Assembly: GCA_023389575.1 (NCBI GenBank)
Contig: JAEWEG010000080.1
Span: 35,766 to 99,765, forward strand
Length of the DNA stretch: 64,000 nt
Direction: 5' to 3'
Origin: Chloroflexota bacterium
Lineage (GTDB): Bacteria; Chloroflexota; Chloroflexia; Thermomicrobiales; UBA6265
Positions 43,549-52,675 of this stretch are shown piece by piece. Numbering within the stretch: position 1 is the first letter of the stretch; every line of letters starts with the position of its first letter. The notes beneath the pieces were generated by a model, which saw only the letters and a program-made list of their open reading frames with translations, ran no database searches and was not told the origin of the DNA. The position numbers were made by a program, and so were the translations under genes.

Positions 43549-46320
43549 TTGGCTGCCACCAAACCGTCCACCCGGGAATCCGTCGTCCTCGTCGATGGAT
43601 TCGGCCTCATCTTCCGCGCCTACTTCGCCCTTCCCGCCACCATGTCCACCACCACCGGCGAGCAAACCAACGCCGTGTACGGCTTCGCGTCCATGCTGCT
43701 CGATGTGATCAAGGCCCGCGAGCCCGACTACGCCGTGATCGCCCTGGAGGGGGGCCACACCTTCCGTCACGACATCTTCGAGGAGTACAAGGGAACCCGC
43801 TCGGAAACTCCGCCCGACCTGATCGAGCAGATTGGCCGCGTGCAGCAACTCATCGCCACGCTCGGAATTCCCGTCAAGCAGGTCGACAACTACGAGGCGG
43901 ACGACGTCATCGGCAGCCTCTCCCGCAAGCTGGCCGATGACGGCTACCAGGTCATTGTCGTCACCGGCGATTCCGACCTGCTCCAGCTTGTCGACGACAA
44001 TATCCTTGTCGTTCTCCCCGGAGCGCGGCGCTTCGGCGAGGTCCGCGAGTTCAACAACGAGGCTGTCTTCGACCGATACGGGTTCGGCCCCGAGTTCGTC
44101 CCGGATTACAAGGCGCTCGTCGGCGACACCTCTGACAACATCCCCGGCGTTCCCGGCATCGGTGACAAGACCGCCAAGTCGCTCATCGCCCAATGGGGCG
44201 CCCTGGAATCGATCCTGGAGCACCGCGAGGAGGTCACGCCCACCCGCGCCCGCAATGCCCTGATCCAGCACGGCGATAACGCGCCCCTCAGCAAGCATCT
44301 CGCCACCATCGTGCGGGACCTTGAGATCGATCTCGACCTCGAGGAAGCTCGCGTCGGTCACTACGACCGCGAGGAAATGACCGAGCTCTTCCGCGAACTG
44401 GAGTTCCGCAACCTGCTCGCCAAGCTCCCCGAACCACTGAGGAACGGCGCGGACGGTGCCGAGCCCGTTCCCGTGGTGGAGCGCGAACCGTCGATCCAGA
44501 CCGTCGTCGACACGGTCGAGAAGCTCGACCACCTGGTCGAACGCATCCAGGCCACCAAAACCATCTCGCTGGATGTCGAAACCACCTCCACCGATCCGAT
44601 GAAGGCGGTCCTCGTCGGCATCGCCATCGCGGTCAGCGAACAGGAATCGTTCTACGTCCCGGTGGGCCACAACGAAGGGACGCAACTGGCCGTCGAGGAC
44701 GTCCGGGCCAGGTTGGATCCGGTCATTTCCGATCCCGCCACCGAGGTCTACACCCACCACGGCAAGTACGACCTCCAGGTCCTCACCCGCCATGGCTACA
44801 CCGACCGCCCTATCACCTTCGACACGATGATCGCCGCCTACCTGCTCGGCGAGTCGTCGATCCGGCTCAAGGATCTTGCCTTCACCCGCCTCGGCATCCA
44901 GATGACGGAAATTACCCACCTCATCGGAACCGGCCGCAACCAGGCCACCATGGATACCGTCGCCATCGATCTCTCCGCGCCATATGCCTGCGGCGATGTG
45001 GAATCGACCTTCGGCCTGGTCGCGCCGCTCAAGGCGCAGCTTGTCGAGCGCGACCAGTTGGAGTTGCTCGAATCCCTGGAAGTGCCGCTCATCAACGTCC
45101 TCATGCGGATGGAAGCCGCCGGCATCGCCATCAATAGGGAAGAACTCGCCGAATTCTCCGAGGAACTTGGTTCCCGAATCGATGTGATCAAGCTGGAAGT
45201 CAACAACGTGGCTGGCGACAAGTTGAACCTCGGTTCCAACAAGCAGCTCGCCACCCTCCTCTTCGAAACCCTCGGTCTACCTTCCGGGCGCAAGACCAAG
45301 ACTGGCTACTCCGTCGACTCCGATGTCCTCGAAGGCATCAAGGACCAGCATCCGCTCGTCCCGCTCATCCTCGAATACCGTACCCTCACCAAGCTCAAGT
45401 CGACCTACGTCGACGCCCTGCCCAACGAGATCAACCCCACCACCGGCCGGGTGCACACGAACTTCAACCAGACCATCGCCGCGACTGGCCGGCTTTCTTC
45501 CGTCAACCCGAACCTCCAGAACATCCCGATCCGCACGGATATTGGCCGGCGCGTCCGCCGCTCGTTCATCGCCGACCACAGACCCGACCACGGCCTTTTC
45601 CCCAACGCGATCCTGCTGGCCGCCGACTACTCGCAGATGGAACTCCGCATTCTCGCCCACATGTCCCGGGAGCCGTTCCTGATCGAGGCTTTCAACGCCG
45701 GCGAGGACATTCACCGCGCCACCGCCGCTCTCGTCGCCGGGGTCTCGGTCGATGACGTCAGCGCGGACCAGCGCCGCATCGCCAAGACGGTCAACTTCGG
45801 CATCCTCTACGGCATGCAGGCGTTCGGTCTCTCACGGGACACCGGCATGTCTCGCTCCGACGCCCAGGCCTTCATCGACAGCTACTGGTTGCGCTTGCCA
45901 AAGGTCAAGGAGTTCTTCGACACCGTCATCGCCGATGGCATCCGCGATGGCTACGTCCATACGATTCGCGGTCGCCGCCGGTACCTGCCCGATCTGACAT
46001 CATCAAACGGCATGCGCCGCATGGGCGCCCAGCGGATGGCGATGAACATGCCCATTCAGGGCACGCAGGCCGACATCATCAAGCAGGCGATGCTCAACCT
46101 GGAGGCGGCGCTCCGCAAACAGGAGTTGCCCGCCCGCGTCATCCTGCAGGTCCACGACGAACTCGTCCTCGAACTCGACCAAACCGCGCTGCCAGATACG
46201 GCTCGGCTTGTCCGCGACACCATGGAAAACGCTTTCGTGCTCGATGTCCCCACCATCGTGGAAACCCGCACCGGCCAGAACTGGGAAGACATGCAGCCCT
46301 ACGAGATCACGGCCCAATGA
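43549..46320 (+). CDS. polA: DNA polymerase I
   Basis: Fills gaps and removes primers. The 923-residue protein starts at TTG 43549, eight bases after CCAGGAG; no ATG is better placed. Residues 1-290 form the 5' nuclease (VDGFGLIFRAYFALP, TGDSDLLQLVD, GVPGIGDKTA). Residues 320-500 form a 3'-5' exonuclease with intact acidic residues: LDVETTSTDP, GKYDLQVL and YACGDVEST. The polymerase has motif A AADYSQMELRILAHMS, motif B RRIAKTVNFGILYGM and motif C LQVHDELVLE. Proofreading is therefore expected, unlike in Taq polymerase. It is monocistronic, divergent from moxR, with a possible TATACT -10 at 43498. Confidence 0.97.
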   Translation: MAATKPSTRESVVLVDGFGLIFRAYFALPATMSTTTGEQTNAVYGFASMLLDVIKAREPDYAVIALEGGHTFRHDIFEEYKGTRSETPPDLIEQIGRVQQLIATLGIPVKQVDNYEADDVIGSLSRKLADDGYQVIVVTGDSDLLQLVDDNILVVLPGARRFGEVREFNNEAVFDRYGFGPEFVPDYKALVGDTSDNIPGVPGIGDKTAKSLIAQWGALESILEHREEVTPTRARNALIQHGDNAPLSKHLATIVRDLEIDLDLEEARVGHYDREEMTELFRELEFRNLLAKLPEPLRNGADGAEPVPVVEREPSIQTVVDTVEKLDHLVERIQATKTISLDVETTSTDPMKAVLVGIAIAVSEQESFYVPVGHNEGTQLAVEDVRARLDPVISDPATEVYTHHGKYDLQVLTRHGYTDRPITFDTMIAAYLLGESSIRLKDLAFTRLGIQMTEITHLIGTGRNQATMDTVAIDLSAPYACGDVESTFGLVAPLKAQLVERDQLELLESLEVPLINVLMRMEAAGIAINREELAEFSEELGSRIDVIKLEVNNVAGDKLNLGSNKQLATLLFETLGLPSGRKTKTGYSVDSDVLEGIKDQHPLVPLILEYRTLTKLKSTYVDALPNEINPTTGRVHTNFNQTIAATGRLSSVNPNLQNIPIRTDIGRRVRRSFIADHRPDHGLFPNAILLAADYSQMELRILAHMSREPFLIEAFNAGEDIHRATAALVAGVSVDDVSADQRRIAKTVNFGILYGMQAFGLSRDTGMSRSDAQAFIDSYWLRLPKVKEFFDTVIADGIRDGYVHTIRGRRRYLPDLTSSNGMRRMGAQRMAMNMPIQGTQADIIKQAMLNLEAALRKQELPARVILQVHDELVLELDQTALPDTARLVRDTMENAFVLDVPTIVETRTGQNWEDMQPYEITAQ

Positions 46321-46643
46321 GCAATCGCCAGAGAACATGTGCGGTCGGACCGGCCGCGATTCAGCGCGAAGTGATCCATGCGGAGAGCAAGCGATTGTTG
46401 TCCGCCCATTGGGTCGCCCCTTTCCGCATCGGAATACGCTCCACCTGTTGGTAGGGGCCGATCTCGTATCGGCCTGGGTGCCGATACGAGGTGTGCCCTG
46501 GGTATATGCTCCCGGCCTCACCTTTCCCACAATCACGCCACCTCCAGCCCACTTGTGAGCCGGTTCGTGTCAAGCGTACAATTGTGCTACCGCTCCCGCA
46601 GCGGGATATTTGTGTGTCTGCTTAACTCAATGGAGTTCAGTTC
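46321..46643. other. Intergenic region between polA and the FmdB gene
   Basis: This 323-base gap has no convincing gene. It contains one strong inverted repeat (46463-46490, listed separately). The last 80 bases, up to the FmdB start, are AT-richer and probably hold its promoter, though I could not fix a -35/-10 pair. Confidence 0.5.
46463..46490. repeat. 11-bp perfect inverted repeat in a possible dispersed element
   Basis: Arms CTCGTATCGGC and GCCGATACGAG with loop CTGGGT. The preceding GTAGGGGCCGAT partly repeats the same half-site, as in short REP-like elements of Chloroflexota genomes. No second copy is seen in this window, so the repeat family is a guess. Confidence 0.5.
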
Positions 46644-46961
46644 GTGCCTACCTATGCCTATCGCTGCACCGGCTGTTCGCATGAGTTCGAAATATTCCAG
46701 AAATTCTCGGACAGCCCTCTCACCGAATGCCCCGAATGTGGCCAGGAAATCCGTCGAGTTTTCCAGCCCGTCGGTATCGTCTTCAAGGGCTCCGGCTGGT
46801 ATATCAACGACAGCCGCAAGAACAACGGATCGGACGACTCGACCGCCAAGGTGAAGTCCACCGAATCCACGGGTTCCGGCGATACCGCGAAGCCCGCCGC
46901 GACCGCCGCCGACAAGACTCCCGCGACACCCGCGACCGCCTCGAAGGAGGCCGCGGACTAG
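46644..46961 (+). CDS. FmdB-family zinc ribbon protein
   Basis: A 105-residue protein with a zinc ribbon in residues 1-50: PTYAYRCTGCSHEFE gives the first CxxC and TECPECGQEIRRVF the second. Then comes the conserved GIVFKGSGWYIND. The C-terminal half is a low-complexity Ser/Thr/Ala/Lys tail. FmdB-type proteins are small putative regulators; the name comes from the formamidase operon of Methylophilus and their true function is uncertain. The start is GTG 46644. It lies alone between polA and cysS. Confidence 0.88.
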   Translation: MPTYAYRCTGCSHEFEIFQKFSDSPLTECPECGQEIRRVFQPVGIVFKGSGWYINDSRKNNGSDDSTAKVKSTESTGSGDTAKPAATAADKTPATPATASKEAAD

Positions 46962-47168
46962 GCGAAACCATGCATGAACCGCTGATCGCAACGGCATACA
47001 CATCCATCACCTGGCGCCGCCCAGTTCCAGGCTGCTGTTCGTGTACCCGCGGGTAGGCCCAACCTGCCCGCGCCGCCAACCCCGGATCAGCCCGGTGGGT
47101 CACTCCTGGCGTCGTTCGCGTTTCGCTTCGCCGCCATCTCAACCCGCCACGTGCAAGGAACGCCACCC

Positions 47169-48605
47169 ATGACGGCCTCGTCACCCACCCATACCGCATC
47201 CCAACTCCGCGTCTACAACACCCGCACCCGCCAGGAAGAACCCTTCACCACCATCGAGCCCGGCAAGGTCGGGATGTATGTCTGCGGGGTCACCGTCTAC
47301 GACTCAGCGCATATCGGTCATGGCATGTCGAGCATCGTCTTCGACACCATCCGCCGCTATCTCCTGCACCTCGGCTACGAGGTCCGCTACGCCCAGAACT
47401 TCACCGATGTCGATGACAAGATCATCAACCGGGCCAACGCCGAAGGCCTCGACCCGTTCGAACTGGTCGAAACACTCATCGCCGAGTGGGCCGAGGAGAT
47501 CAAGGCCTTCAACGTCCTTCCCGCGACGATCAACCCTCGCGCGACCGAGGAGATCCCGGAAATCATCGCGCTCATCGAGAGCCTGATCGAACGCGACCAC
47601 GCCTATGAATCCGGCGGCGACGTCTTCTTCCGCGTCCGGTCCTTTCCCCGCTACGGCGAACTCTCCGGGCGAAACGTCGAGGAATTGCAGACCGGCGTCC
47701 GCATCGACCTCAACGAGCGAAAGGAAGACCCCCTCGACTTCGCGGTCTGGAAGACCGCCAAGGCGGGTGAACCAAGCTGGCCAAGCCCGTGGGGCGATGG
47801 CCGCCCTGGCTGGCACATCGAGTGCTCCGCCATGTGCACGCACCACCTGAACGGCGTCGTGGATATTCACGGCGGCGGGCGAGACCTCATCTTCCCGCAC
47901 CACGAGAACGAGATCGCCCAGTCCGAAGCCGCGTCCGGCGAACATCCTTTCGCCCGGTACTGGCTTCACAACGGCATGCTCCAGCTCAACGGCGAGAAGA
48001 TGTCGAAATCGCTGGGAAATGTCGTCTGGCTGCGAACACTCATCGAGCGCAACCGGGAGATGGCGTTCCGCCTTCAGGTGCTCCAGACGCATTACCGCTC
48101 GCCGCTCAATTACACCGACGCCGGCCTCGAAGCGGCCGCGGCCGGTCTGGAACGGCTGATCTCCGCGGCGCGCCCGGAACCCCAGGCCACCGCCGACAAT
48201 CAGATCGTCAGTGGCGACAACCTCACCGCCCTGGCGGCCGAAACGGAGCGGAAGTTCCACGAAGCGATGTTGAGCGACTTCAACACGCCGGTCGCCATCG
48301 CCTCGTTGTTCGACCTCTCCCGCAACATCAACCGGCTCCGCACGCAGGCGGGCGGCACCTCACAGTTCCGCGAGGCCCAGGCGAAACTCGTTGAACTCGC
48401 CGGCATCCTCGGCATCATCCTCGACAATGTCCCAGCGTCAGCCGCGGGCGACGCCGCGCCCTTCATCGACCTCCTCATCGACGTCCGCACCAACCTCCGC
48501 GCCAGCCGCCAGTGGGAAGCCGCCGACCAGATTCGCGTCGGCCTCCAGGACCTGGGCATCGCCCTCGAGGATGGTCCCAGCGGCACTACATGGAAGAAGC
48601 TCTAG
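47169..48605 (+). CDS. cysS: Cysteinyl-tRNA synthetase
   Basis: Charges tRNA-Cys. From the ATG at 47169, eight bases after AAGGAA, the product has 478 residues. It is a class I enzyme with the HIGH motif in YDSAHIGHGMSS near residue 45 and KMSKS in NGEKMSKSLGN near 275. The zinc ligands of the active site are in YVCGVTVYD, HIECSAMC and FPHHENEIAQSE. MshC, the mycothiol enzyme of similar core, lacks the C-terminal anticodon domain seen here (residues 350-478). A trmH-family gene begins three bases after its stop, the common cysS-rlmB pairing. No T-box motif is visible upstream. Confidence 0.97.
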   Translation: MTASSPTHTASQLRVYNTRTRQEEPFTTIEPGKVGMYVCGVTVYDSAHIGHGMSSIVFDTIRRYLLHLGYEVRYAQNFTDVDDKIINRANAEGLDPFELVETLIAEWAEEIKAFNVLPATINPRATEEIPEIIALIESLIERDHAYESGGDVFFRVRSFPRYGELSGRNVEELQTGVRIDLNERKEDPLDFAVWKTAKAGEPSWPSPWGDGRPGWHIECSAMCTHHLNGVVDIHGGGRDLIFPHHENEIAQSEAASGEHPFARYWLHNGMLQLNGEKMSKSLGNVVWLRTLIERNREMAFRLQVLQTHYRSPLNYTDAGLEAAAAGLERLISAARPEPQATADNQIVSGDNLTALAAETERKFHEAMLSDFNTPVAIASLFDLSRNINRLRTQAGGTSQFREAQAKLVELAGILGIILDNVPASAAGDAAPFIDLLIDVRTNLRASRQWEAADQIRVGLQDLGIALEDGPSGTTWKKL

Positions 48606-48607
48606 GT

Positions 48608-49537
48608 ATGTCCTCCAATTCACCCAACCGGCCGAATCGCCAGAACCGCCGGGACAACCGGCGCCCCGCCACCGACCGTCCCGGCTCCGGCCCGAACCGT
48701 GGGCCTCGTCCGCAGGGCGAGCGCCCCAGTCGCGGTCCTCGCCCGGGTGGCCAGGGAGGCCCCGGCCGCCCATCGAGTCCGCGTGGCCCTCGCCGCCGGG
48801 ACGCGCCATTCACCATCAAGGGCGAAGCCCTGTTCGGTCGGAACGCCATCCTCGAATCGCTGCGCTCGCTTCGCCGCAAGCCCACCCGCCTGTGGGTCGC
48901 GGAGGGAATGAGGCAGGACGACCGGGTCGATGAAATCATGGAACTGGCGCGTCAGGCCGAGGTACTGGTCGAGATGGTTCCTCGCCAGATGCTGGACGAT
49001 CAGGAACCCGAGGTGAACCACCAGGGCGTGCTCCTCGAAACCGCCGAGTACCCTTACGCCGACCTCGCCGACGTCATCGACGCCGAAGGCAACGTCCTGG
49101 TGCTGGATCACCTCCAGGACCCGCAGAACGTCGGCACCCTCCTTCGCGCCGCCGATGCCTCCGGCGTCGCGGGCGTCATCATGCCGACCGACCGCGCCGC
49201 CGGGATCACACCCGCCGTTGTCAACTCATCCGCGGGCGCGGTCGAGCACCTGCGCGTCGCCACCGTGCCAAACCTTGGTAACGCGCTCGCCAAGCTCGAG
49301 GACTCCGGTCGCTGGATCATCGGCCTGGACGGTGGCCCTGGCTCACAGGACCTGTTCGCGACGGACGTTCCCACCCCGGCCGCGCTCGTCGTCGGCTCGG
49401 AGGGCCCGGGCCTGACTCCCAACATCCGGAAGCGATGTCAACTCATCGTCGCCCTGCCGATGCTGGGCAAGGTCGAGTCGCTCAACGCCTCCACCGCCGG
49501 CTCGATCGTCCTCTTCGACCTCGTCCGCCGAGGCTGA
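48608..49537 (+). CDS. rlmB: TrmH/SpoU-family RNA 2'-O-methyltransferase (RlmB-like)
   Basis: Methylates a ribose 2'-OH, probably G2251 of 23S rRNA. The 309-residue product opens with a 65-residue disordered Arg/Gly/Pro/Asn-rich segment likely to touch RNA. A SpoU substrate-binding domain follows (LFGRNAILESLRSLRRKP). The knotted SPOUT domain has motif 1 LDHLQDPQNVGTLLRAADA, motif 2 LVVGSEGPGL and motif 3 LPMLGKVESLNASTAGSIVL. I chose the ATG three bases after cysS; an ATG at 48590 inside cysS is an alternative. The target base is inferred from the cysS linkage and RlmB likeness. Confidence 0.92.
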   Translation: MSSNSPNRPNRQNRRDNRRPATDRPGSGPNRGPRPQGERPSRGPRPGGQGGPGRPSSPRGPRRRDAPFTIKGEALFGRNAILESLRSLRRKPTRLWVAEGMRQDDRVDEIMELARQAEVLVEMVPRQMLDDQEPEVNHQGVLLETAEYPYADLADVIDAEGNVLVLDHLQDPQNVGTLLRAADASGVAGVIMPTDRAAGITPAVVNSSAGAVEHLRVATVPNLGNALAKLEDSGRWIIGLDGGPGSQDLFATDVPTPAALVVGSEGPGLTPNIRKRCQLIVALPMLGKVESLNASTAGSIVLFDLVRRG

Positions 49538-49580
49538 GGCCACCGTCCTCGCGTACGGGCGACCGCCAATTTGCGCTAAT

Positions 49581-49609
49581 TTGACACTATGTCACACCCC
49601 GTGTAGAGT
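49581..49609 (+). promoter_or_regulatory. Strong sigma-70-type promoter upstream of the amidase gene
   Basis: TTGACA and TAGAGT are separated by exactly 17 bases. The -35 box is a perfect consensus, rare in this GC-rich window. The transcript would have about 110 bases of leader before the ATG. Confidence 0.75.
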
Positions 49610-49725
49610 GTACGTACACTTCAGGCAGGGGCCATTCCGGGCGTCCCGCACGCGTCACCACAACGCCGCGGCGATGCCCACCTTCGTTTCTGGCTCGCCA
49701 CCTGCCACACGTCGGGGGACGGGGC

Positions 49726-52515
49726 ATGGCCAACACTTGTACGCACGCACATGAAACGACGCATCCAGGCGATTCCAGGCAAAACAGGCCGTTCCGCCTC
49801 AACCGCCGAACTCTGGCCAAGGCCACGGCCGGCTTTCTGGCGATGGGAACGGCGTCCATGTCCGCGACGTCGACCATCGCCCAGGAGGTCGAATCCGCCG
49901 GAGAGGGAACGCTCGCCGGGGAATGGGTGCAGCCGGATAGCGTCGGCGGCGGCGATTCCCTCGCCTTCGAGGCCGACTTCGCCTTCAATGCCATAGCCCC
50001 GAACTGGCCCGGCGACACCCCGTTCCCGGCCGCCGTCGAGATTCAACTCAGCAACGACGGCGTCACCTGGTCGGAACCGGTCGTCGTCGGCCCTGCACAC
50101 ACCGATGCTGGTCCCATCGACCGCGATGGGCGGATCTTCGCAGAACTCGTCTTCACCGAGGAAGCCAGCATCGTCCGTTATCGCGGGCTGGATGCCGACG
50201 GCAACGTCATCGCGATCCCCGGTCTCGCCTTCACCTACATCAATGCCAAGGCGGGTCCTCGCATCTCCGACATCGGGAGCACCGGCGGTACGCCCACCAA
50301 CTCACGGCCACCCATCATCGGCCGGAAGGACTGGGGCGCGGAACTCGCCTATGGCGGCGCCGATCGCGGCGAGATCGAGTGGACGCCTGAATACCAAACG
50401 GTCAAGCACGTCATCATCCACCACTCCGAAACCCCGCTGTTCCGCGACCCGCTCGTGGAGATTCGCTCCATCCACTACTACCACGCCATCACACGTGGCT
50501 GGGGCGACATTGGCTACAACTACCTTGTGGACTATCTCGGCAACGTCTACGAGGGCCGCGCCGGCGGCGAGAACGTGATCGGCGGACATGCCTTCCAGTA
50601 CGCTCGCGGCTCGGCAGGCATTTGCACCATGGGCTCCTTCTCCATGGAAACCTCCACGCCCGAAGCCATCGCCGGGCTCACCTGGATCACCGCCTGGGCG
50701 GCACGCAATCTCGACCCGCTCGCCCGGAGCGACTTCCACCAGACACCGAACCTGCCAACAGTCTGCGGTCATCGCGACGTCGTGGATAGTTCATGTCCCG
50801 GAGACGGCCTCTATGCCGATCTGCCGACCATTCGATGGGCCGTCGCCGATGTCATCTCCGGCGCCCGCGAGGTCCTGACCGACCCGGAATTCAGCCCGGG
50901 CCAGGCCGTCACCGCGACGACGGGCGACGCCAACATGCGCAAACTCCCCGGAACGGACCAGGCGGTGGTCGCCAAGGTCGCTCTTGGCGCGATCCTTCAC
51001 ATCGCCGATGGCCCCACCTCCACGGATGGGTACACCTGGTATCAGGTCGACGGCAACGCCGGCTCGGGCTGGATGTCAGGCTCGCTCCTCGCCGCCACCG
51101 ACGCCGAGCCGCCCAGCGGCCGATTCTCGATTGGCGATCGCCTCCAGGTCGATACCGACTACCTGAACATCCGCCAGGAACCGTCCATTCGTGGACAGGC
51201 CAACGCCACGATCCCCTACGCGACGCTGGTGACCGTCATCGATGGCCCCAATCCCACCGGCGGCTACCGCTGGTACAAGGTCGAAACCGACTACGGAACG
51301 GGCTGGGCCGTTGAGCAGTACCTCACCCGCGAAGGCGAACTAAAACCGGAAACCCGCTTCGTCGTGGGAGATACCGTGGCGGTTTCCGACCGGGATGGCG
51401 TCCGCCTCCGGACCGGGCCCGGACTCGGCTCCCAGGTCATAGCGTCCCTGCCATGGGAAACGCTGGGCACGGTCGTCGGTGGCGCTCGGGTCAGCGACGG
51501 CATCACCTGGATCGAGATTCACACCAGCGCCGGAACCGGGTGGGCCGGCGAGCCATACTTCGACACCTCCAATGCCGCTCCCAGCGTTCCCTCCCGCTTC
51601 GAACGTGGCGACGAAGTCCGGGTCAACACCGACTCGGTCAACCTCCGCGAAGCACCCGGGACCAATCAACCTGTCATTCGCGCCCTCGGCAACGGCATCA
51701 CCGGCACCGTCACGGAGCCTCCTTCCGCGGAGTCGAATCTCTACTGGGCGCGCATCGATACCGCCTATGGCATCGGCTGGGTCGCGGAAGCGTTCCTGGA
51801 ATACGCCTCTGGCGAGGATGAATCCGGCTCGGCCAGTCGATCGTTCAGCATCGGCGACACGGTGTACGTGGACACCGACGGGATCAACCTCCGGACAGAC
51901 CCCGGCACGAGCGGCGACCGTGTCACCATCCTCTACACCAACGAGACCGCCACCGTCATCGATGGGCCGGTCGAGGCGGACGGTCATGTCTGGTATCAGC
52001 TCGAATCCTCGAAGGGAACCGGCTGGGGCGCGTCACGCTTCCTGGCGCTGGGCACGTCCGATCCTGGCACCGCCAGCAGCTTCGAGGTTGGCGACATCGT
52101 CGCGGTCGATACCGATGGCATCAACCTGCGTGAATCGCCCGGTCTCTCCGGCTCACCGGTCACCGTCATCTTCAATGGCACCGAGGGCACCGTGATCGAT
52201 GGTCCCACGCAAGCCGATGGTTACACCTGGGTGCATCTCGAAACCACCCAGGGCAGCGGTTGGGGCGTCACCACCTATCTCACACGAGACGTGGCCACCT
52301 TCTCCATCGGCGTGCAGGCCCGGGTCATCGATGGTGAGCTCAACCTGCGGGAATCCGGGAGCACCGGCGCGGACACCATCGGCATTCTGGCCGATGGCGC
52401 TATCGTGGAAGTGCTCGAAGGTCCCATCACCAACGAGGGCTTCGACTGGGTGCGCGTCAGCTCCACGCGCCACGGTGTCGGCTGGTGCGTCACCGAATAC
52501 CTAACCCGTATCTAG
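49726..52515 (+). CDS. Exported N-acetylmuramoyl-L-alanine amidase (PGRP type) with seven SH3-type repeats
   Basis: Predicted peptidoglycan hydrolase of 929 residues. A twin-arginine-like signal (LNRRTLAKATAGFLAMGTAS) lies at residues 25-44. An amidase_2/PGRP domain occupies about residues 195-365, with zinc-ligand motifs HVIIHHSETP and VCGHRDVVDSSCPG and the core GWGDIGYNYLVD. From about residue 385 seven bacterial SH3 repeats of 70-75 residues follow, each with the pattern VDTDGINLR.SPG...G....VIDGP...DGY.WY....G.GW. They should bind cell wall or peptide. A strong promoter lies upstream. Surface remodelling or predation of neighbours are possible roles; the enzyme class is clearer than the biology. 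Confidence 0.9.
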   Translation: MANTCTHAHETTHPGDSRQNRPFRLNRRTLAKATAGFLAMGTASMSATSTIAQEVESAGEGTLAGEWVQPDSVGGGDSLAFEADFAFNAIAPNWPGDTPFPAAVEIQLSNDGVTWSEPVVVGPAHTDAGPIDRDGRIFAELVFTEEASIVRYRGLDADGNVIAIPGLAFTYINAKAGPRISDIGSTGGTPTNSRPPIIGRKDWGAELAYGGADRGEIEWTPEYQTVKHVIIHHSETPLFRDPLVEIRSIHYYHAITRGWGDIGYNYLVDYLGNVYEGRAGGENVIGGHAFQYARGSAGICTMGSFSMETSTPEAIAGLTWITAWAARNLDPLARSDFHQTPNLPTVCGHRDVVDSSCPGDGLYADLPTIRWAVADVISGAREVLTDPEFSPGQAVTATTGDANMRKLPGTDQAVVAKVALGAILHIADGPTSTDGYTWYQVDGNAGSGWMSGSLLAATDAEPPSGRFSIGDRLQVDTDYLNIRQEPSIRGQANATIPYATLVTVIDGPNPTGGYRWYKVETDYGTGWAVEQYLTREGELKPETRFVVGDTVAVSDRDGVRLRTGPGLGSQVIASLPWETLGTVVGGARVSDGITWIEIHTSAGTGWAGEPYFDTSNAAPSVPSRFERGDEVRVNTDSVNLREAPGTNQPVIRALGNGITGTVTEPPSAESNLYWARIDTAYGIGWVAEAFLEYASGEDESGSASRSFSIGDTVYVDTDGINLRTDPGTSGDRVTILYTNETATVIDGPVEADGHVWYQLESSKGTGWGASRFLALGTSDPGTASSFEVGDIVAVDTDGINLRESPGLSGSPVTVIFNGTEGTVIDGPTQADGYTWVHLETTQGSGWGVTTYLTRDVATFSIGVQARVIDGELNLRESGSTGADTIGILADGAIVEVLEGPITNEGFDWVRVSSTRHGVGWCVTEYLTRI

Positions 52516-52542
52516 CAAGGCGTGAACCACCCGCGCTTTTGG

Positions 52543-52572
52543 TTGATTTCATGGCCTCGGAAGCCGTAAGAT
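52543..52572 (+). promoter_or_regulatory. Candidate promoter of rplI-dnaB operon
   Basis: TTGATT and TAAGAT are 18 bases apart and followed by an AT-rich stretch. The predicted start leaves a leader of about 95 bases before rplI. Confidence 0.55.
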
Positions 52573-52588
52573 ATACCACGATGAATCG

Positions 52589-52637
52589 AAAGACCGCATC
52601 GGTGATGGCTAAGGCGATGCACCGGTGTTGGTCTTTT
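52589..52637 (+). promoter_or_regulatory. Leader hairpin (attenuator-like) before rplI
   Basis: Between the candidate promoter and rplI, AAAGACC pairs with GGTCTTT and the inner CGGTG with CACCG, enclosing a 15-base loop region. TTTTG follows the outer arm, so the structure could act as a terminator within the leader or as a binding site for bL9 or another protein. I know of no described leader family with this shape. Confidence 0.5.
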
Positions 52638-52675
52638 GTGCTGATCTGCATATGAACTCTGGAAGGTAATTTCGG

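Noticed and set aside
46962..47168. T-box upstream of cysS, suggested by GTACCCGCGGGTAGG
   Set aside because: The required GGTGGTACCGCGG order is not present; the sequence is just a small palindrome.
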